Shown: positions 32,153 to 41,268, numbered from the stretch's first letter. The stretch is 64,000 nt of DNA from Salinibacterium sp. ZJ450 (GCF_011751885.2 NZ_CP061771.1:1116001-1180000), one strand, 5' to 3'. Translations and numbers: made by a program. Notes: generated from the letters alone by a model not told the origin.

Positions 32153-33103
32153 ATGACGCTCGCACTGGTGACCATGTCGCACAGCCCCCTGCTGGAGTAC
32201 GTCGACCCGCCCGCCGACGTGAAGGCCGCCGTCGAGGCAGCCTTCGACCAGGTCCGCTCGTTCGTACACGAGTACGATCCCGACCTGGTGATCAACATCG
32301 GGCCCGACCATTACAACGGCTTCTTCTACGACATCATGCCGCCGTTCTGCATCGGCTATGAGGCGGTCGGGGTGGGGGATTTCGGCACCCAGGCGGGCCC
32401 GCTGGACGTGGACACCGACACCGCCCGGGCACTCACCGAGTACCTGATGGAGCACGGCATCGACATGACGGTGTCGCTGCGGATGGAGGTCGACCACGGC
32501 GCGGTGCAGCCGATGGAGATCATCTACGGTGATTTCACCGCGAAGCCGGTGCTGCCGATCTTCATCAACTCGGTGGCTCCGCCGTTCGCCCCGCTGAAGC
32601 GGATCCGGCAGCTCGGCGAGCTAATCGGCCGCTTCGCCAGCACCGAACTGGCCGACAAGAAGGTGCTGCTGATCGGCTCCGGCGGACTCTCCCACGAGCC
32701 GCCGGTGCCGCAGATCGCGACCGCAACCCCCGAGGTGCGCGAGGCGCTGCTCGGCGGCGGCCGACACCTCACCCCGGAGGCCCGCGACGCGAGGCAGCAG
32801 CGGGTGATCAACGCGGCGCGCGACTTCGCCGCCGGGATCAACGTGGTCAAGCCGCTGGCCCCGGAATGGGACCGGGAACTGATGCGCATCCTCGCCTCCG
32901 GCGACCTGACCCCGCTCGATGCCTGGTCCCCGGACTGGATGAGCGAGGTCGCCGGCAACTCCTCGCACGAGGTGCGCACCTGGATCGCCGCCTACGCCGC
33001 CCTCGGCGCCGTCGGTGACTACACGGTCGACTACTCGTTCTACAAGCCGATCCCCGAGTACATCGCCGGATTCGGCGTCACCATCGCCACTCTCAACGCC
33101 TGA
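32153..33103 (+). CDS. mhpB: 3-carboxyethylcatechol 2,3-dioxygenase-type extradiol dioxygenase (MhpB family)
   Basis: The 316-residue type III (LigB-fold) Fe(II) enzyme opens a catechol ring meta to the hydroxyls. MhpB-like features are TMSHSPLLEYVDPP at the start, INIGPDHYNGFFYDIMPPFCIGYEA (about 42-66), VDHGAVQPMEI, and GSGGLSHEPPVPQIATATPE (about 178-197). Best-known members act on 2,3-dihydroxyphenylpropionate or -cinnamate, so the cluster probably degrades a phenylpropanoid. A ribosome-binding site (AAAGAAGAGGA) precedes ATG 32153. The gene sits between the C-C hydrolase and the GntR regulator. Confidence 0.9.
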   Translation: MTLALVTMSHSPLLEYVDPPADVKAAVEAAFDQVRSFVHEYDPDLVINIGPDHYNGFFYDIMPPFCIGYEAVGVGDFGTQAGPLDVDTDTARALTEYLMEHGIDMTVSLRMEVDHGAVQPMEIIYGDFTAKPVLPIFINSVAPPFAPLKRIRQLGELIGRFASTELADKKVLLIGSGGLSHEPPVPQIATATPEVREALLGGGRHLTPEARDARQQRVINAARDFAAGINVVKPLAPEWDRELMRILASGDLTPLDAWSPDWMSEVAGNSSHEVRTWIAAYAALGAVGDYTVDYSFYKPIPEYIAGFGVTIATLNA

Positions 33104-33174
33104 TGCACGACCGCCGGCCGGTGCCAGCCTTCCCGGCCGGCGGTCAGTCGTTCAGCCATACTGGAGGCGTGTCC

Positions 33175-33900
33175 ATGACCCTCGAACCCCAGCGCAATCG
33201 CGGTCGCCTGTCTGGGCAGGTCTACGAGACCGTCAAGACGCGGTTGCTCGACGGCGACTACCCGGCCGGCGCCAAGCTCTCGGTGAATGAGATCCGCGCC
33301 GAGTTCGGCGTTAGCAAGCAACCGGTGATGGAGGCGCTGCGGCTGCTCGCCGCGGAGGGCCTCGTCGAGATCCTGCCGCAGATCGGCTGCGTGGTCATGC
33401 AGTACAGCAGCAAGGAGGTCGACGACTTCTTCGAGATCTTTGCGGCGTTCGAAGGTGCCCTTGCCGGTGCCGCCGCCGCGCGTCGCACCGAGGCGGACAT
33501 CGCCAGGATCGAAGCGGTCTCCCGCGAGATCGAACGGCTCACCGACGAACCGAATCCGCACACCCGTTCGTCGGTGTATCGAGTGCAGAACCGGCTGTTC
33601 CACGAGGCAATCCACAGCGTGGTCGGCTCCCGCATCATGGCTGATTCCAGCCGGCGCATGTGGGACCTCAGCGACCTCCTGATCAACACCACCGGCCGAG
33701 AGTTGCCGCTCGGGTACGTGACCGGGGAACGGCACGAAGAGCACGAGCGCATCATCGAGGCAATCAAGGCAGGGGATGTCGAGGGCGCGCGCACCGCAAT
33801 GGAGGAGCACATCCGGGCAACGCCCGCGGTGATCCGCCGCGACGAGACGGCTGCCTATAGTGGCAGCAGGGGGAACCAGCCTCCTCACATGCAGGGTTAG
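33175..33900 (+). CDS. GntR-family regulator (FadR/FCD type) of the aromatic cluster
   Basis: The 241-residue regulator has the GntR winged helix (GQVYETVKTRLLDGDYPAGAKLSVNEIRAEFGVSKQPVMEALRLLAAEGLVEI, about 13-66) and a helical FCD ligand-binding domain, whose metal-type residues appear in NRLFHEAIHSVVGSR and EEHERIIEAIKAGD. FCD regulators usually repress catabolic genes until an organic acid binds. It likely acts at the CTAGCATGCTAG palindromes in the divergent promoter region. ATG 33175 follows GGAGG at nine bases. It sits 71 bases after the dioxygenase and ends six bases before the oxidoreductase gene, so it is part of the operon it may control. Confidence 0.9.
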   Translation: MTLEPQRNRGRLSGQVYETVKTRLLDGDYPAGAKLSVNEIRAEFGVSKQPVMEALRLLAAEGLVEILPQIGCVVMQYSSKEVDDFFEIFAAFEGALAGAAAARRTEADIARIEAVSREIERLTDEPNPHTRSSVYRVQNRLFHEAIHSVVGSRIMADSSRRMWDLSDLLINTTGRELPLGYVTGERHEEHERIIEAIKAGDVEGARTAMEEHIRATPAVIRRDETAAYSGSRGNQPPHMQG

Positions 33901-33906
33901 GCAGGT

Positions 33907-34815
33907 ATGGCACGCGCGGCACGCTTTCACGACTTCGGTGAGGCGTCGGTCATCACGATCGACGACGTGCCACAGCCCACGCCGGGTGCCGGCCAGGTGC
34001 GCATCCGCGTTCACACGTCTGCGTTGAACCGGGCCGACGTCAAAGTGCGACGCGGGCTCATGCGGCCGGGGCTGCCGAAGTCGCTGCCGTCCGGGCTCGG
34101 CTTCGATGCGGCCGGCGTCATCGACGAGGTGGGCGAGGGCGTCACCGGGTTCGCCCCGGGCGACGAGGTGTTCGCGTTGGTGCTGCTGCGCGGCCTCGCC
34201 GAATACGCCGTCGCGCGCGCGACATCCGTGGCCAGAAAACCGGCAGCGCTGTCATGGCAGGCCGCCGGAGCACTCGCGACCGTCGGACAGACCGCGTTGG
34301 ACGTGGTGGCCTCGCAGCACCTCACCGACGCCGACATCGTTATGGTGAGCGGCGCCACCGGGGGAGTGGGAGTGCTGGTCGCGCAACTCGCACGCCTCGA
34401 AGGCGCCACCGTGCTCGGCACCGCCAGCGCCGACAACGCCGAGTTCCTGCGCTCCATCGGGGTGATTCCGGTGGAGTACGGGGCGTCGCTTGCCGAACGC
34501 ATCCTCGAAACCGGGCAGGACGTCACCGTGGTCTTCGACCAGGCCGGCCCCGACACGGTGCGGGCCGCGCTGGAACTCGGAATCGACCCCGCCCGGATCA
34601 ACACCACCGTGGACGAGGCGAAAGAGCTGGGCGTGCAAGCCGTCGGGCAGGGCAAGGCCGACCCAGAACGGCTCGAGATCCTCGCGGAGATGATCGCCGA
34701 CGGCAGCATCGTGCTGCCGATCGCCGCGGAGTACCCGCTCACCGAGATCGTGGCAGCCTTCGAACGGTTTGAGCGTGGACACGTGCGCGGCAAGATCTCC
34801 ATCATCATCGACTGA
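33907..34815 (+). CDS. Zinc-independent quinone-oxidoreductase-like enzyme (MDR superfamily)
   Basis: The 302-residue product is a medium-chain dehydrogenase/reductase lacking the catalytic zinc ligands of alcohol dehydrogenases. ALNRADVKVRRG (about 38-49), GFDAAGVIDEVGEGVTGFAPGDEVFAL (66-92) and the NADP-binding VSGATGGVGVLVAQLA loop (about 148-163) are typical of NADP-dependent quinone or enone reductases. It starts six bases after the GntR stop, so it is the last gene of the aromatic unit, though its role there is unclear; similar genes also occur alone. A C-rich/G-rich palindrome follows its stop. Confidence 0.87.
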   Translation: MARAARFHDFGEASVITIDDVPQPTPGAGQVRIRVHTSALNRADVKVRRGLMRPGLPKSLPSGLGFDAAGVIDEVGEGVTGFAPGDEVFALVLLRGLAEYAVARATSVARKPAALSWQAAGALATVGQTALDVVASQHLTDADIVMVSGATGGVGVLVAQLARLEGATVLGTASADNAEFLRSIGVIPVEYGASLAERILETGQDVTVVFDQAGPDTVRAALELGIDPARINTTVDEAKELGVQAVGQGKADPERLEILAEMIADGSIVLPIAAEYPLTEIVAAFERFERGHVRGKISIIID

Positions 34816-34837
34816 GCCGTGCACCGACACGCGTAAA

Positions 34838-34876
34838 CCCCCTGAACTGGGGGCGGGTTACCTCCTGTTCGGGGGG
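34838..34876. promoter_or_regulatory. C5/G5 palindromes, copy 4 (double), before the NERD gene
   Basis: CCCCC-TGAACT-GGGGG (34838-34853) has a six-base spacer. A second, degenerate element CCTCC-TGTTC-GGGGG follows at about 34861-34875. A possible -10 TAGCGT lies at 34900-34905. The first element could also serve as a terminator hairpin for the oxidoreductase gene. Confidence 0.4.
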
Positions 34877-34941
34877 CTGCCGCCGGCGCTGCGTCGGTCT
34901 AGCGTTGCCCATAGAAACACAACCGCTGGGGGGCGGCACAA

Positions 34942-35808
34942 ATGTCTGAGGGGGTTTCAGACGTTGACACAGTCGGGGGCCTTACGGGGCCCCCGACCTA
35001 TGTCACCGTCGGGTGGTCCGAGTCGCTGCGGATCGGCACCGCCGGATACGGAACCATGCGCGCGTGCCTCGACGCGCAAGAGCTCGCCCCGGCCCGCCGC
35101 GGTGCGGTGGCCCGCTGGCTGGGAATCGACCCGCTGACGCCGACCGCCCGGCCACTGTTTCTGCGGGCGCTCGCGGAACGCCGGGTCGGCCTGCTGCTCG
35201 ACGAACTCGGCAGCCAGTGGGACGCGCTGCACGCGATTCCTCGCACCGAGCCGGATTCGCCGCTGGAACACCTGATCATCGGCCCGGCCGGCGTGTTCGT
35301 GATCCGCGGCCTCGATGCCGGATCGGGCGATGTGTGGGTGCGCGGCGTGACGCTCGTCGCGCGCCGTCATCGCCACCCGATGGACGATCTGCAGGAACAG
35401 GCGGAGTATGCGAGCCGGATGCTGCGGCAGGCGACTGCGCTCCCGGTTGAAGTGCGCCCCATCGTCGTGCTGCTCGACCCCGGACACATCTGGACCCGCA
35501 CCGACAACGGAGCGCTGATCGTGCTCTCGAACCGTGAGTTCGTCACCTGGCTGCTGAGCCAGCCGATTCGTTACTGCGGTGACGACGTTGCCGCGCTGTC
35601 CGAGGCAGCGGAAACCGCTGCCACCTGGAACCAGCAGCCCACCGATCGGATGCTGCAGGGCGGAGTCACCTCCGCGTTCGACGCGCTGCAGCATGCGGTG
35701 ACGCTGGCCGGCAAGCCGCGGCGCCTGTGGGTGGCCGCCGCCGCCATCCTGGTGCTCGCGGGCGCCTGGTCTGTGGCGTTCGCGGTGACGCTCGGCCACC
35801 TGCACTGA
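34942..35808 (+). CDS. NERD-domain membrane-anchored protein
   Basis: The 288-residue protein carries a nuclease-related (NERD) segment at about 80-190: a leading helix with VGLLLDELGSQWDALHAIPRT, then SPLEHLIIGPAGVFVIRGLDAGSGDVWVRG, and later RPIVVLLDPGHIW. A single C-terminal membrane helix (about 262-284) anchors it. NERD proteins are related to Holliday-junction-resolvase-like nucleases, but the acidic active-site residues are not clearly conserved here, so nuclease activity is doubtful. ATG 34942 follows a GGGGGG-rich purine site. It stands alone, with palindromes in its promoter region. Confidence 0.72.
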   Translation: MSEGVSDVDTVGGLTGPPTYVTVGWSESLRIGTAGYGTMRACLDAQELAPARRGAVARWLGIDPLTPTARPLFLRALAERRVGLLLDELGSQWDALHAIPRTEPDSPLEHLIIGPAGVFVIRGLDAGSGDVWVRGVTLVARRHRHPMDDLQEQAEYASRMLRQATALPVEVRPIVVLLDPGHIWTRTDNGALIVLSNREFVTWLLSQPIRYCGDDVAALSEAAETAATWNQQPTDRMLQGGVTSAFDALQHAVTLAGKPRRLWVAAAAILVLAGAWSVAFAVTLGHLH

Positions 35809-35851
35809 GTAAACCCGCCTCCTCTCAGCGGGCATCCGACATGATGGACGG

Positions 35852-36325
35852 ATGCTGCGCCGCCATCCGTTTCTCAGCCCGCTCACGATGGCGTACCTAA
35901 TATTCGTCGGCTGGGTGACGCTGAACCCCGAGCCCGACGACCCGCGCGCCTTCGGCCCGCTGGATCGGTTGCTGCTGTTCTTCTCGCGCGATGACCGCAC
36001 GTCGTGGATCACCTTCGACCTGGTGGAGTTCGCCGCGAACATCGCCATGTTCGTGCCGGTCGGGGTGTTCCTGGTGCTGCTGTTCGGCCGCCGGTGGTGG
36101 TGGATCGTGACGCTGGGCGGACTCGGCCTGTCGGTGGGCATCGAGCTGATCCAGATCGTGCTGCCGAGCAGGTTCCCCGACCCGCGTGACGTGTTCGCCA
36201 ACGGGATGGGCACCCTGCTCGGCGCGCTGCTGGGGCTGGCCCTGACCGCCGGAACCGCCAAGCGCCTGCGCCTGACTGCCGAGAACGCCCAGCTGCGTCG
36301 AGAGAACGAGGCGCTTCGCGGCTAG
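35852..36325 (+). CDS. VanZ-family membrane protein
   Basis: The 157-residue protein has the VanZ pattern. An opening helix with WVTLNPEPDDPRAFGPLDRLL is followed by FAANIAMFVPVGVFLVLLFG (about 57-76) and GIELIQIVLPSRFPDPRDVFANGMGTLLGALLGLAL (about 93-128), which contains the conserved E..Q...R.PDP.D...N..G. The function is unknown outside teicoplanin resistance clusters. A short charged coiled-coil end (TAENAQLRRENEALRG) is unusual. CATGAT lies six bases before the ATG, suggesting a leaderless transcript. Confidence 0.85.
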   Translation: MLRRHPFLSPLTMAYLIFVGWVTLNPEPDDPRAFGPLDRLLLFFSRDDRTSWITFDLVEFAANIAMFVPVGVFLVLLFGRRWWWIVTLGGLGLSVGIELIQIVLPSRFPDPRDVFANGMGTLLGALLGLALTAGTAKRLRLTAENAQLRRENEALRG

Positions 36326-36337
36326 CCAGCTGGCCAG

Positions 36338-37561
36338 CTAGAACAGTCGCTGGCTCGCGATGCGGGCACCCGCCCCAAGCGCTTCCAGCTTGGCCGCCGC
36401 GATCGACGGGTACACCCGGCCGCCCAGGCCGCAGTCGCTGGAGGCGATCACGTTCTCGCGGCCGACCACCGACGCGAAGCGTTCGATGCGTTCCGCGACG
36501 AGCTCGGGATGCTCCACCACATTGGTGGCGTGACTGATCACCCCGGGCAGGATGAGCTTGCCGTCGGGGAGCGTGACGTCCTCCCAAACCCGCCACTCGT
36601 GTTCGTGCCGCGCGTTCGCCGCCTCGAACGAGTACGCGCCGGCGTTGATCTCCAGCATCAGGTCGACGATGTGCTTCAGCTCAATGTCCGTGGTGTGCGG
36701 TCCGTGCCAGCTTCCCCAACACAGGTGGAAGCGGATGCGGTCCTCCGGCAGGCCACGCAGGGCATGGTTCAGGGCCTCGACGCGGATGCGGGTGAACGCC
36801 CGGTAATCCTCGATGCTGGGCTCCGGGTTGATCTGATCCCAGTTCTCGGCGATGGACGGGTCGTCGATCTGCAGGATCAGGCCGGCGTCGATGATCGCCG
36901 TGTACTCCTCGCGCAGCACGTCGGCCCACGCCCAGATGAACTCTTCCTCGCTGGCGTAGTACTCGTTGCCGATGCGGCTGGCCGACCCCGGCGAAAGCGC
37001 GGTGAGGAACCCCTCGGTCAGGTCCGCGGCATCCAGTCCCGCCTTCAGATTGGCGATGTCACTGGCGACGGCCGCCTGGCCGGTGTAGCGGAGCAGCCCG
37101 GTCGCGCTCGGAAACCCGGTGGCGTTCTTACCGACCGAGATGCCGCTGGTCGGGTCCTGGTATGCGTCGGCGAAGCGGGTCCAGTCGCGTCGGTCGACGA
37201 AGCTGGTGAGCCGCACGTTGCCGGGGGAGCTCCGCACCGGCTCGGTGAACAGCGGGTTGAAATCGGTCAGCTGCAGACCGCCGGTGCGCTGGAACGAGTA
37301 CGTCCACCAGACACCGTAATCGACCGGGTTCGACATGGCCTTGCCGTACTCGCCGTCACCGGGCACGGTGATGCCGGCATCCTTCTGGCGCTGCACCAGG
37401 TCGATGACCGCGGCGGTGAGCAGCGCGTCGAACTCTGCGGTGCGCTTCAGGGTGAAGCCGTCGTCGCTGAACTCGCGTGCCTCGTTGGCGGCGATCAGTT
37501 CCGGCGTGCGGGGCAGACTGCCGGCGTGGGTGGTCTGGATGCGGGTGGCGCTGTTCTGCAT
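36338..37561 (-). CDS. Cobalamin-independent methionine synthase II-type methyltransferase (MetE C-terminal like)
   Basis: The 407-residue protein is a single-barrel relative of the MetE catalytic domain. Zinc ligands are visible as HLCWGSWHG (near 240) and SSDCGLGGRV (near 376), and DGEYGKAM near residue 69 matches the family. Such short homologues may methylate homocysteine from a corrinoid protein or act on other thiols; the methyl donor is unknown. ATG 37561 has a GGAGG Shine-Dalgarno, and a TTG 12 bases upstream is rejected. It is convergent with vanZ and appears monocistronic. No metH, metF or corrinoid gene is adjacent. Confidence 0.85.
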   Translation of the reverse strand: MQNSATRIQTTHAGSLPRTPELIAANEAREFSDDGFTLKRTAEFDALLTAAVIDLVQRQKDAGITVPGDGEYGKAMSNPVDYGVWWTYSFQRTGGLQLTDFNPLFTEPVRSSPGNVRLTSFVDRRDWTRFADAYQDPTSGISVGKNATGFPSATGLLRYTGQAAVASDIANLKAGLDAADLTEGFLTALSPGSASRIGNEYYASEEEFIWAWADVLREEYTAIIDAGLILQIDDPSIAENWDQINPEPSIEDYRAFTRIRVEALNHALRGLPEDRIRFHLCWGSWHGPHTTDIELKHIVDLMLEINAGAYSFEAANARHEHEWRVWEDVTLPDGKLILPGVISHATNVVEHPELVAERIERFASVVGRENVIASSDCGLGGRVYPSIAAAKLEALGAGARIASQRLF

Positions 37562-37642
37562 GGAAGCCTCCAATTCGAGTCCAGCGTCACACGGATGCCG
37601 CGCGCTGTCACCCGCGACGTAACACGCGTTAAGACAGGAGGC

Positions 37643-38206
37643 TCAGGCCCGTTGCCGCTGCCGGGTGAGCGCCGCGATCACCGTGACCACACCGATCAGG
37701 ATGAGGAGGAAGCCGCCGGTGATCACAAAGGTGGCCAGGGCCAGCCCCGGCAGGATCAGCACCGCGATACCGGCGAGCAGGGTGATCACGCCGACGACGA
37801 TTGCCCACCAGCGCGGAGTGATCGTGTGGCCGGTGATGCCGGCGACGAGGTCGAAGATCCCCTCGATGATCCAGCCGATACCGATCACGATGGCCAGCAG
37901 CATCAGCGACTCGAACGGGCTGAACAGGCAGATGATGCCGGCGATGGCGATCAGTCCGCCCAGGATGCCGATCAGCCAACGTGCCCCGGTGCCGAGCGGT
38001 GTCGCGCTGACCGCAAACGCGATCCGGGCGATCCCCGACAGGACGAGGTAAATGCCGAAGAGTACGGCGATGGTGAAAAGGGTGGCGTTCGGCCAAACCA
38101 GCGTAACGATGCCCAGAATGATGGCGATCACACCGACGGCGATCATGCCCCCACGAGTTGTTCTGTCGGAGCCGGTGGACTCGGGGCGAGTATCGAACGA
38201 GGACAT
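37643..38206 (-). CDS. HdeD-family membrane protein
   Basis: The 187-residue protein has six short membrane helices in three hairpins, the HdeD/DUF308 layout: GMIAVGVIAIILGIVTLVWPNATLFTIAVLFGIYLVLSGIARI, then LGILGGLIAIAGIICLFSP-like and ITLLAGIAVLILPGLALATFVITGGFLLILIGVV. The E. coli relative supports acid resistance at high cell density; the actinobacterial role is not known. ATG 38206 has a GGAAGGA ribosome-binding site. It is a single gene flanked by same-strand but well-spaced neighbours. Confidence 0.87.
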   Translation of the reverse strand: MSSFDTRPESTGSDRTTRGGMIAVGVIAIILGIVTLVWPNATLFTIAVLFGIYLVLSGIARIAFAVSATPLGTGARWLIGILGGLIAIAGIICLFSPFESLMLLAIVIGIGWIIEGIFDLVAGITGHTITPRWWAIVVGVITLLAGIAVLILPGLALATFVITGGFLLILIGVVTVIAALTRQRQRA

Positions 38207-38304
38207 CAGAAATCCTTCCGTACGGTGTTTCACAGTGTGCCATGCTGACGCCCGGCCGCCCAAGGGGGCAGCCGACCGGTCGCGGGCGGTCCTCGCGCCG
38301 CCGG

Positions 38305-39105
38305 TCAGTCGCCGAGTCGGCCCACCGCGACCCAGCGCGCCGGAAGTACTCGGGTGGCCAGCATGGCGAGCTTGTAGCGCAGCGAGGGCACCGAGAGCGC
38401 CTTCCCGCGCGCGGCGTCGCGCAGCGCGATCCGCACCACCCGGCGCGGGGTGAGCCAGGCGACCCGCGGAACCCCGCTGGCCTGGGTTCCCATCCGCTGG
38501 TGGAACTCGGTGCGCACCAGTCCCGGCGCGAGGGCGGTCACCGTGACGCCGTGCTTGCGATAGTGCAGATTCGCCCAGCGGCTGAAGCTCACCACCCACG
38601 CCTTGGCCGCACCATAGGTGCCGCGCGGGGTGAAGGCGGCGATGCTCGCCACGTTGATCACGGTTCCGCGGCGCCGCGGCAGCATCTGGGTCAGTGCGGC
38701 GTGGGTGAGCCGCATCGGCGCGGTCACGAGCACGGCGAGCAGGCGCTGCTCCTGGTCGACGTCGTTGGCCTCGAAGTCACCCTTCAACCCGTAGCCGGCG
38801 TTGTTCACCAGCAGGTCGATCGGCCGGGTCTGATCAGCCGCCCGAGCCTCCACATCGGCGAGGCCGCCGGCATCCGCCAGCTCGGCATCGATCACCTCCA
38901 CGTCGATCCGGAAACGTTCCGCCAGATCGGTGGCCACCCGGTCGAGCCGTTCGCGGTCGCGGGCGACCAGCACCAGGTCGAAGCCGCGCGCGGCCAACTG
39001 CCGGGCGAACTCGGCGCCGATGCCGGCGGTCGCGCCGGTGATTAGCGCGCAGGGCGGAGCGGCGTCGGATGCTGCCGGACGGGAGGATGCGGCGGATCGG
39101 GCCAT
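38305..39105 (-). CDS. Classical SDR-family oxidoreductase
   Basis: The 266-residue dehydrogenase contains the coenzyme-binding [12 protein letters not shown] motif (about 24-35), NNAGYG, a catalytic Ser (INVASIAAF) and YGAAKAW (Tyr and Lys). RDRERL after strand 2 suggests preference for NADP. It resembles the DltE/YqjQ-like group acting on ketones or lipids; no substrate can be given. ATG 39105 has TAGCGT seven bases upstream, so the mRNA may be leaderless. It lies just downstream of the MarP gene on the same strand (33-base gap) but may have its own promoter. Confidence 0.88.
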   Translation of the reverse strand: MARSAASSRPAASDAAPPCALITGATAGIGAEFARQLAARGFDLVLVARDRERLDRVATDLAERFRIDVEVIDAELADAGGLADVEARAADQTRPIDLLVNNAGYGLKGDFEANDVDQEQRLLAVLVTAPMRLTHAALTQMLPRRRGTVINVASIAAFTPRGTYGAAKAWVVSFSRWANLHYRKHGVTVTALAPGLVRTEFHQRMGTQASGVPRVAWLTPRRVVRIALRDAARGKALSVPSLRYKLAMLATRVLPARWVAVGRLGD

Positions 39106-39138
39106 GCCGCCCACGCTACGCGGTGCGCGGCTCTGCGG

Positions 39139-40323
39139 TCAGCCGCTCGTGCAGCTGCCGGACGCCACCGGGTCGTCAAGCCCGGGAGCCTGGGCGATCA
39201 CGGGAGCGACCTCTTCCATCGTCAGCGCGAACCCCACGTCGGCGGTCGTCGCGCTCTTCGCGAAGATCACGCCCACCACCGCGCCGTCGGCCGACAGCAG
39301 CGGTCCGCCGGAGTTGCCCTGCTGCACGTCCGCGGCGAGGGTGTACACCTCCCGCGGCGTGGGATTCTGACCGTAGATATCAGCCACCGCCGCCGGACCC
39401 ACCGAGATCACGCCGGCAGGCTTCGAGCTGAACGGGCCACCGAACGGGTAGCCGTTGAACACCGCGTCGCTGCCCGGGGCGAGGGTCGGCGCGAACTCCA
39501 GCGGTGCGGTATCGAGGTCGTCGAATGCCAGCACGGCGAGGTCGTCCACCGGGTCGAAGTACACGATCTCGCCGGAATGCACCTCACCGTTCGGCGCCTC
39601 CATGATCGGCTCGGTCACTCCGGAGACCACGTGCGCGTTGGTGATCACCCGGTCGGGGGCGATCACGAAACCGGTGCCGGTCTGGTTCTGCCCGCAGGAG
39701 TATGCCGCGCCGGTGACGCGCACCACGGATTGCGCCGCTCGCGCCAAACCGGGGCTGTCGCTCGCGACATCCGGAACCGTCGGAGGTTCGGCAGGCGTCC
39801 CGCCGATCGCCTGACTGAGCCGCGGAATACCTTCCTCAAGCACCAGCGACCGCAGCTGCGACGCGACGACCTTGACCGGGGCGGGCGTCACCGACTCGAT
39901 GCTGCGCAGCACAGACGACGAGGCGATCGCCGGGGTGAGCAGGGGAATGCCGAGAGCGCCGACGCTGACCGAGACCGCGGAGATCACGAGCGCGGCCACG
40001 GCCACACTCACCGCGGCACCGAACAGCCGCTCGATGATGCGCAGCGGCCCGCGATCGAACTGCCGGCCGATGGCGTTGCCGAGCGTCGCGCCGAGGGTGT
40101 TGCCGAGCGCGATGAGCAGCAACAGGGTGGCGATGATCGCCGGGGTGCGCCACTCCGGAGCGGGAACCCAGGTGCTCACCACGGGGATGGCGAAGAACGC
40201 GGCCACGCCTCCGGCAGCCACACCGAGAATGCCGCCGAGGCTGCGGAAGAAGCCCGCGCGGAAGCCGTAAACCAGGTAGCCGATGAGCAGCAGAATGAGC
40301 AGGATGTCGAGGACAATCCCCAT
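39139..40323 (-). CDS. MarP-family membrane serine protease
   Basis: The 394-residue protein has four N-terminal membrane helices of the CvpA type (residues 1-130), then a trypsin-like periplasmic domain. The catalytic triad is His in TNAHVV (near 230), Asp in [10 protein letters not shown] (near 259) and Ser in GNSGGPLL (near 340). Two cysteines in [10 protein letters not shown] and SGSCTSG could form the redox disulfide known in MarP. In Mycobacterium tuberculosis MarP helps resist acid and cell-wall stress. The start is ATG 40323; a run of purines (GGAGGG) precedes it. It faces away from rpsO. Confidence 0.92.
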   Translation of the reverse strand: MGIVLDILLILLLIGYLVYGFRAGFFRSLGGILGVAAGGVAAFFAIPVVSTWVPAPEWRTPAIIATLLLLIALGNTLGATLGNAIGRQFDRGPLRIIERLFGAAVSVAVAALVISAVSVSVGALGIPLLTPAIASSSVLRSIESVTPAPVKVVASQLRSLVLEEGIPRLSQAIGGTPAEPPTVPDVASDSPGLARAAQSVVRVTGAAYSCGQNQTGTGFVIAPDRVITNAHVVSGVTEPIMEAPNGEVHSGEIVYFDPVDDLAVLAFDDLDTAPLEFAPTLAPGSDAVFNGYPFGGPFSSKPAGVISVGPAAVADIYGQNPTPREVYTLAADVQQGNSGGPLLSADGAVVGVIFAKSATTADVGFALTMEEVAPVIAQAPGLDDPVASGSCTSG

Positions 40324-40439
40324 GCGTCTCCCTCCGCTGGTCCGGTGATTCGACCATACGTCACGCCGCTGACCTTGCCGGATTGGTGGGCGGGCTGGAC
40401 CGAAAACGGCGCGGGCCGGATGCGCGGGCCGAACGCTGG

Positions 40440-40445
40440 TAGACT
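40440..40445 (+). promoter_or_regulatory. Extended -10 box of rpsO
   Basis: TGGTAGACT contains the hexamer TAGACT (40440-40445) with an extended TG motif. Transcription would start near 40452, giving a leader of about 85 bases. No clear -35 is present. Confidence 0.4.
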
Positions 40446-40536
40446 CTTCAGGTTGCCGTTAGATCGGCCGCGGATAAAGAGAGCTCAGACAATAAGGTTT
40501 CGGGCGCCGCGCAACGAGAGAAAGGGGATCCCATCT

Positions 40537-40806
40537 ATGGCACTTGAAGCTGATGTCAAGAAGGCGATCATCGAAGAGTACGCGACCCACCCCGGTGACA
40601 CCGGATCCCCCGAGGTTCAGGTTGCAGTCCTGTCCCGTCGGATCAAGGACCTCACCGAACACCTCAAGGAGCACAAGCACGACCACCACTCACGTCGTGG
40701 CCTGCTTCTGCTGGTTGGTCAGCGTCGTCGTCTGCTCGGCTACCTCCAGGATGTCGACATCAACCGTTACCGCTCGCTGATTGAGCGTCTCGGGCTGCGT
40801 CGATAA
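40537..40806 (+). CDS. rpsO: 30S ribosomal protein S15
   Basis: The 89-residue protein is S15, which binds the 16S rRNA three-way junction and bridges to the 50S subunit. [40 protein letters not shown] and the [28 protein letters not shown] ending are fully typical. ATG 40537 follows AGAAAGGGG. An 85-base leader could hold the S15 autoregulatory structure seen in other bacteria, though I did not resolve one. A UUCG-loop terminator lies 100 bases after the stop. Its usual neighbour pnp is nearly 14 kb away here. Confidence 0.99.
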   Translation: MALEADVKKAIIEEYATHPGDTGSPEVQVAVLSRRIKDLTEHLKEHKHDHHSRRGLLLLVGQRRRLLGYLQDVDINRYRSLIERLGLRR

Positions 40807-40906
40807 CCTCAGGTCGCACGACAGGCGGGTCCCATCCTCGCTCTGTGAGCGCCACGCGCTCCCGGAGCTTGTAGAAGGGTCTTCGCTGATACCGCGAACT
40901 TCTTGG

Positions 40907-40945
40907 ACGGGCCGTCACCTTCGGGTGGCGGCCCGTTTTGCGTTT
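40907..40945 (+). terminator. rpsO: rpsO terminator
   Basis: Thirteen-base arms (40907-40919 and 40924-40936, one G-U pair) close a C(UUCG)G tetraloop and are followed by TTTGCGTTT. This is a strong intrinsic terminator. Confidence 0.88.
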
Positions 40946-41128
40946 CCGCGTGCGGTGCAGCGCTGAGCGCCGCGCCGGGCTTGAGCCGTGCCCGGTCTCC
41001 TGGCGGTGAGGTCTGCCGTTTGGTGGTTCCCGGGCTCGCGGAGCGACCAATTGCCAGACCTCAGCCCGGCGGGCGCGTGGGTGGCGGCCCGTTTTGCGTT
41101 TCTGCGAGCGGTGCACCAGTGAGCGCCG
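40923..41128 (+). repeat. Direct repeat of the terminator's distal half
   Basis: About 50 bases at 40923-40972 recur at 41079-41128 with roughly five mismatches, 156 bases apart. Both copies hold GTGGCGGCCCGTTTTGCG. The second copy lacks its left hairpin arm, so it is probably a duplication relic. Confidence 0.75.
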
Positions 41129-41186
41129 TACTTTCTCACGAGCGCCGCTGCATTAGCGGCGGCGCTCGTGAGAAAGTACGGCGCTC
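41121..41186. repeat. 28-base perfect inverted repeat
   Basis: Arms 41121-41148 and 41159-41186 are perfectly complementary around a ten-base loop. The arms contain GTACTTTCTCACGAGCG and its complement. No T-run flanks it. It is much longer than a normal terminator and could be a small mobile or regulatory element. Confidence 0.85.
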
Positions 41187-41196
41187 GCGGGGGAGC

Positions 41197-41232
41197 GGCC
41201 TCGGGATAGCGGAACTTCGCTAGCCCGAGGCC
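41197..41232. repeat. 14-base inverted repeat with one mismatch
   Basis: Arms 41197-41210 (GGCCTCGGGATAGC) and 41219-41232 pair except at one position around an eight-base loop. It stands 10 bases after the 28-base inverted repeat. Confidence 0.8.
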
Positions 41233-41241
41233 GGATTTGGT

Positions 41242-41268
41242 GCGGATGCCGCAAGTAGCGGCATCCGC
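41242..41268 (-). terminator. Hairpin after the baeRF gene, likely its terminator
   Basis: GCGGATGCCGC and GCGGCATCCGC (41242-41252 and 41258-41268) pair perfectly around AAGTA, just beyond the stop of the minus-strand gene at 41282. No T-run is present. Confidence 0.5.
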
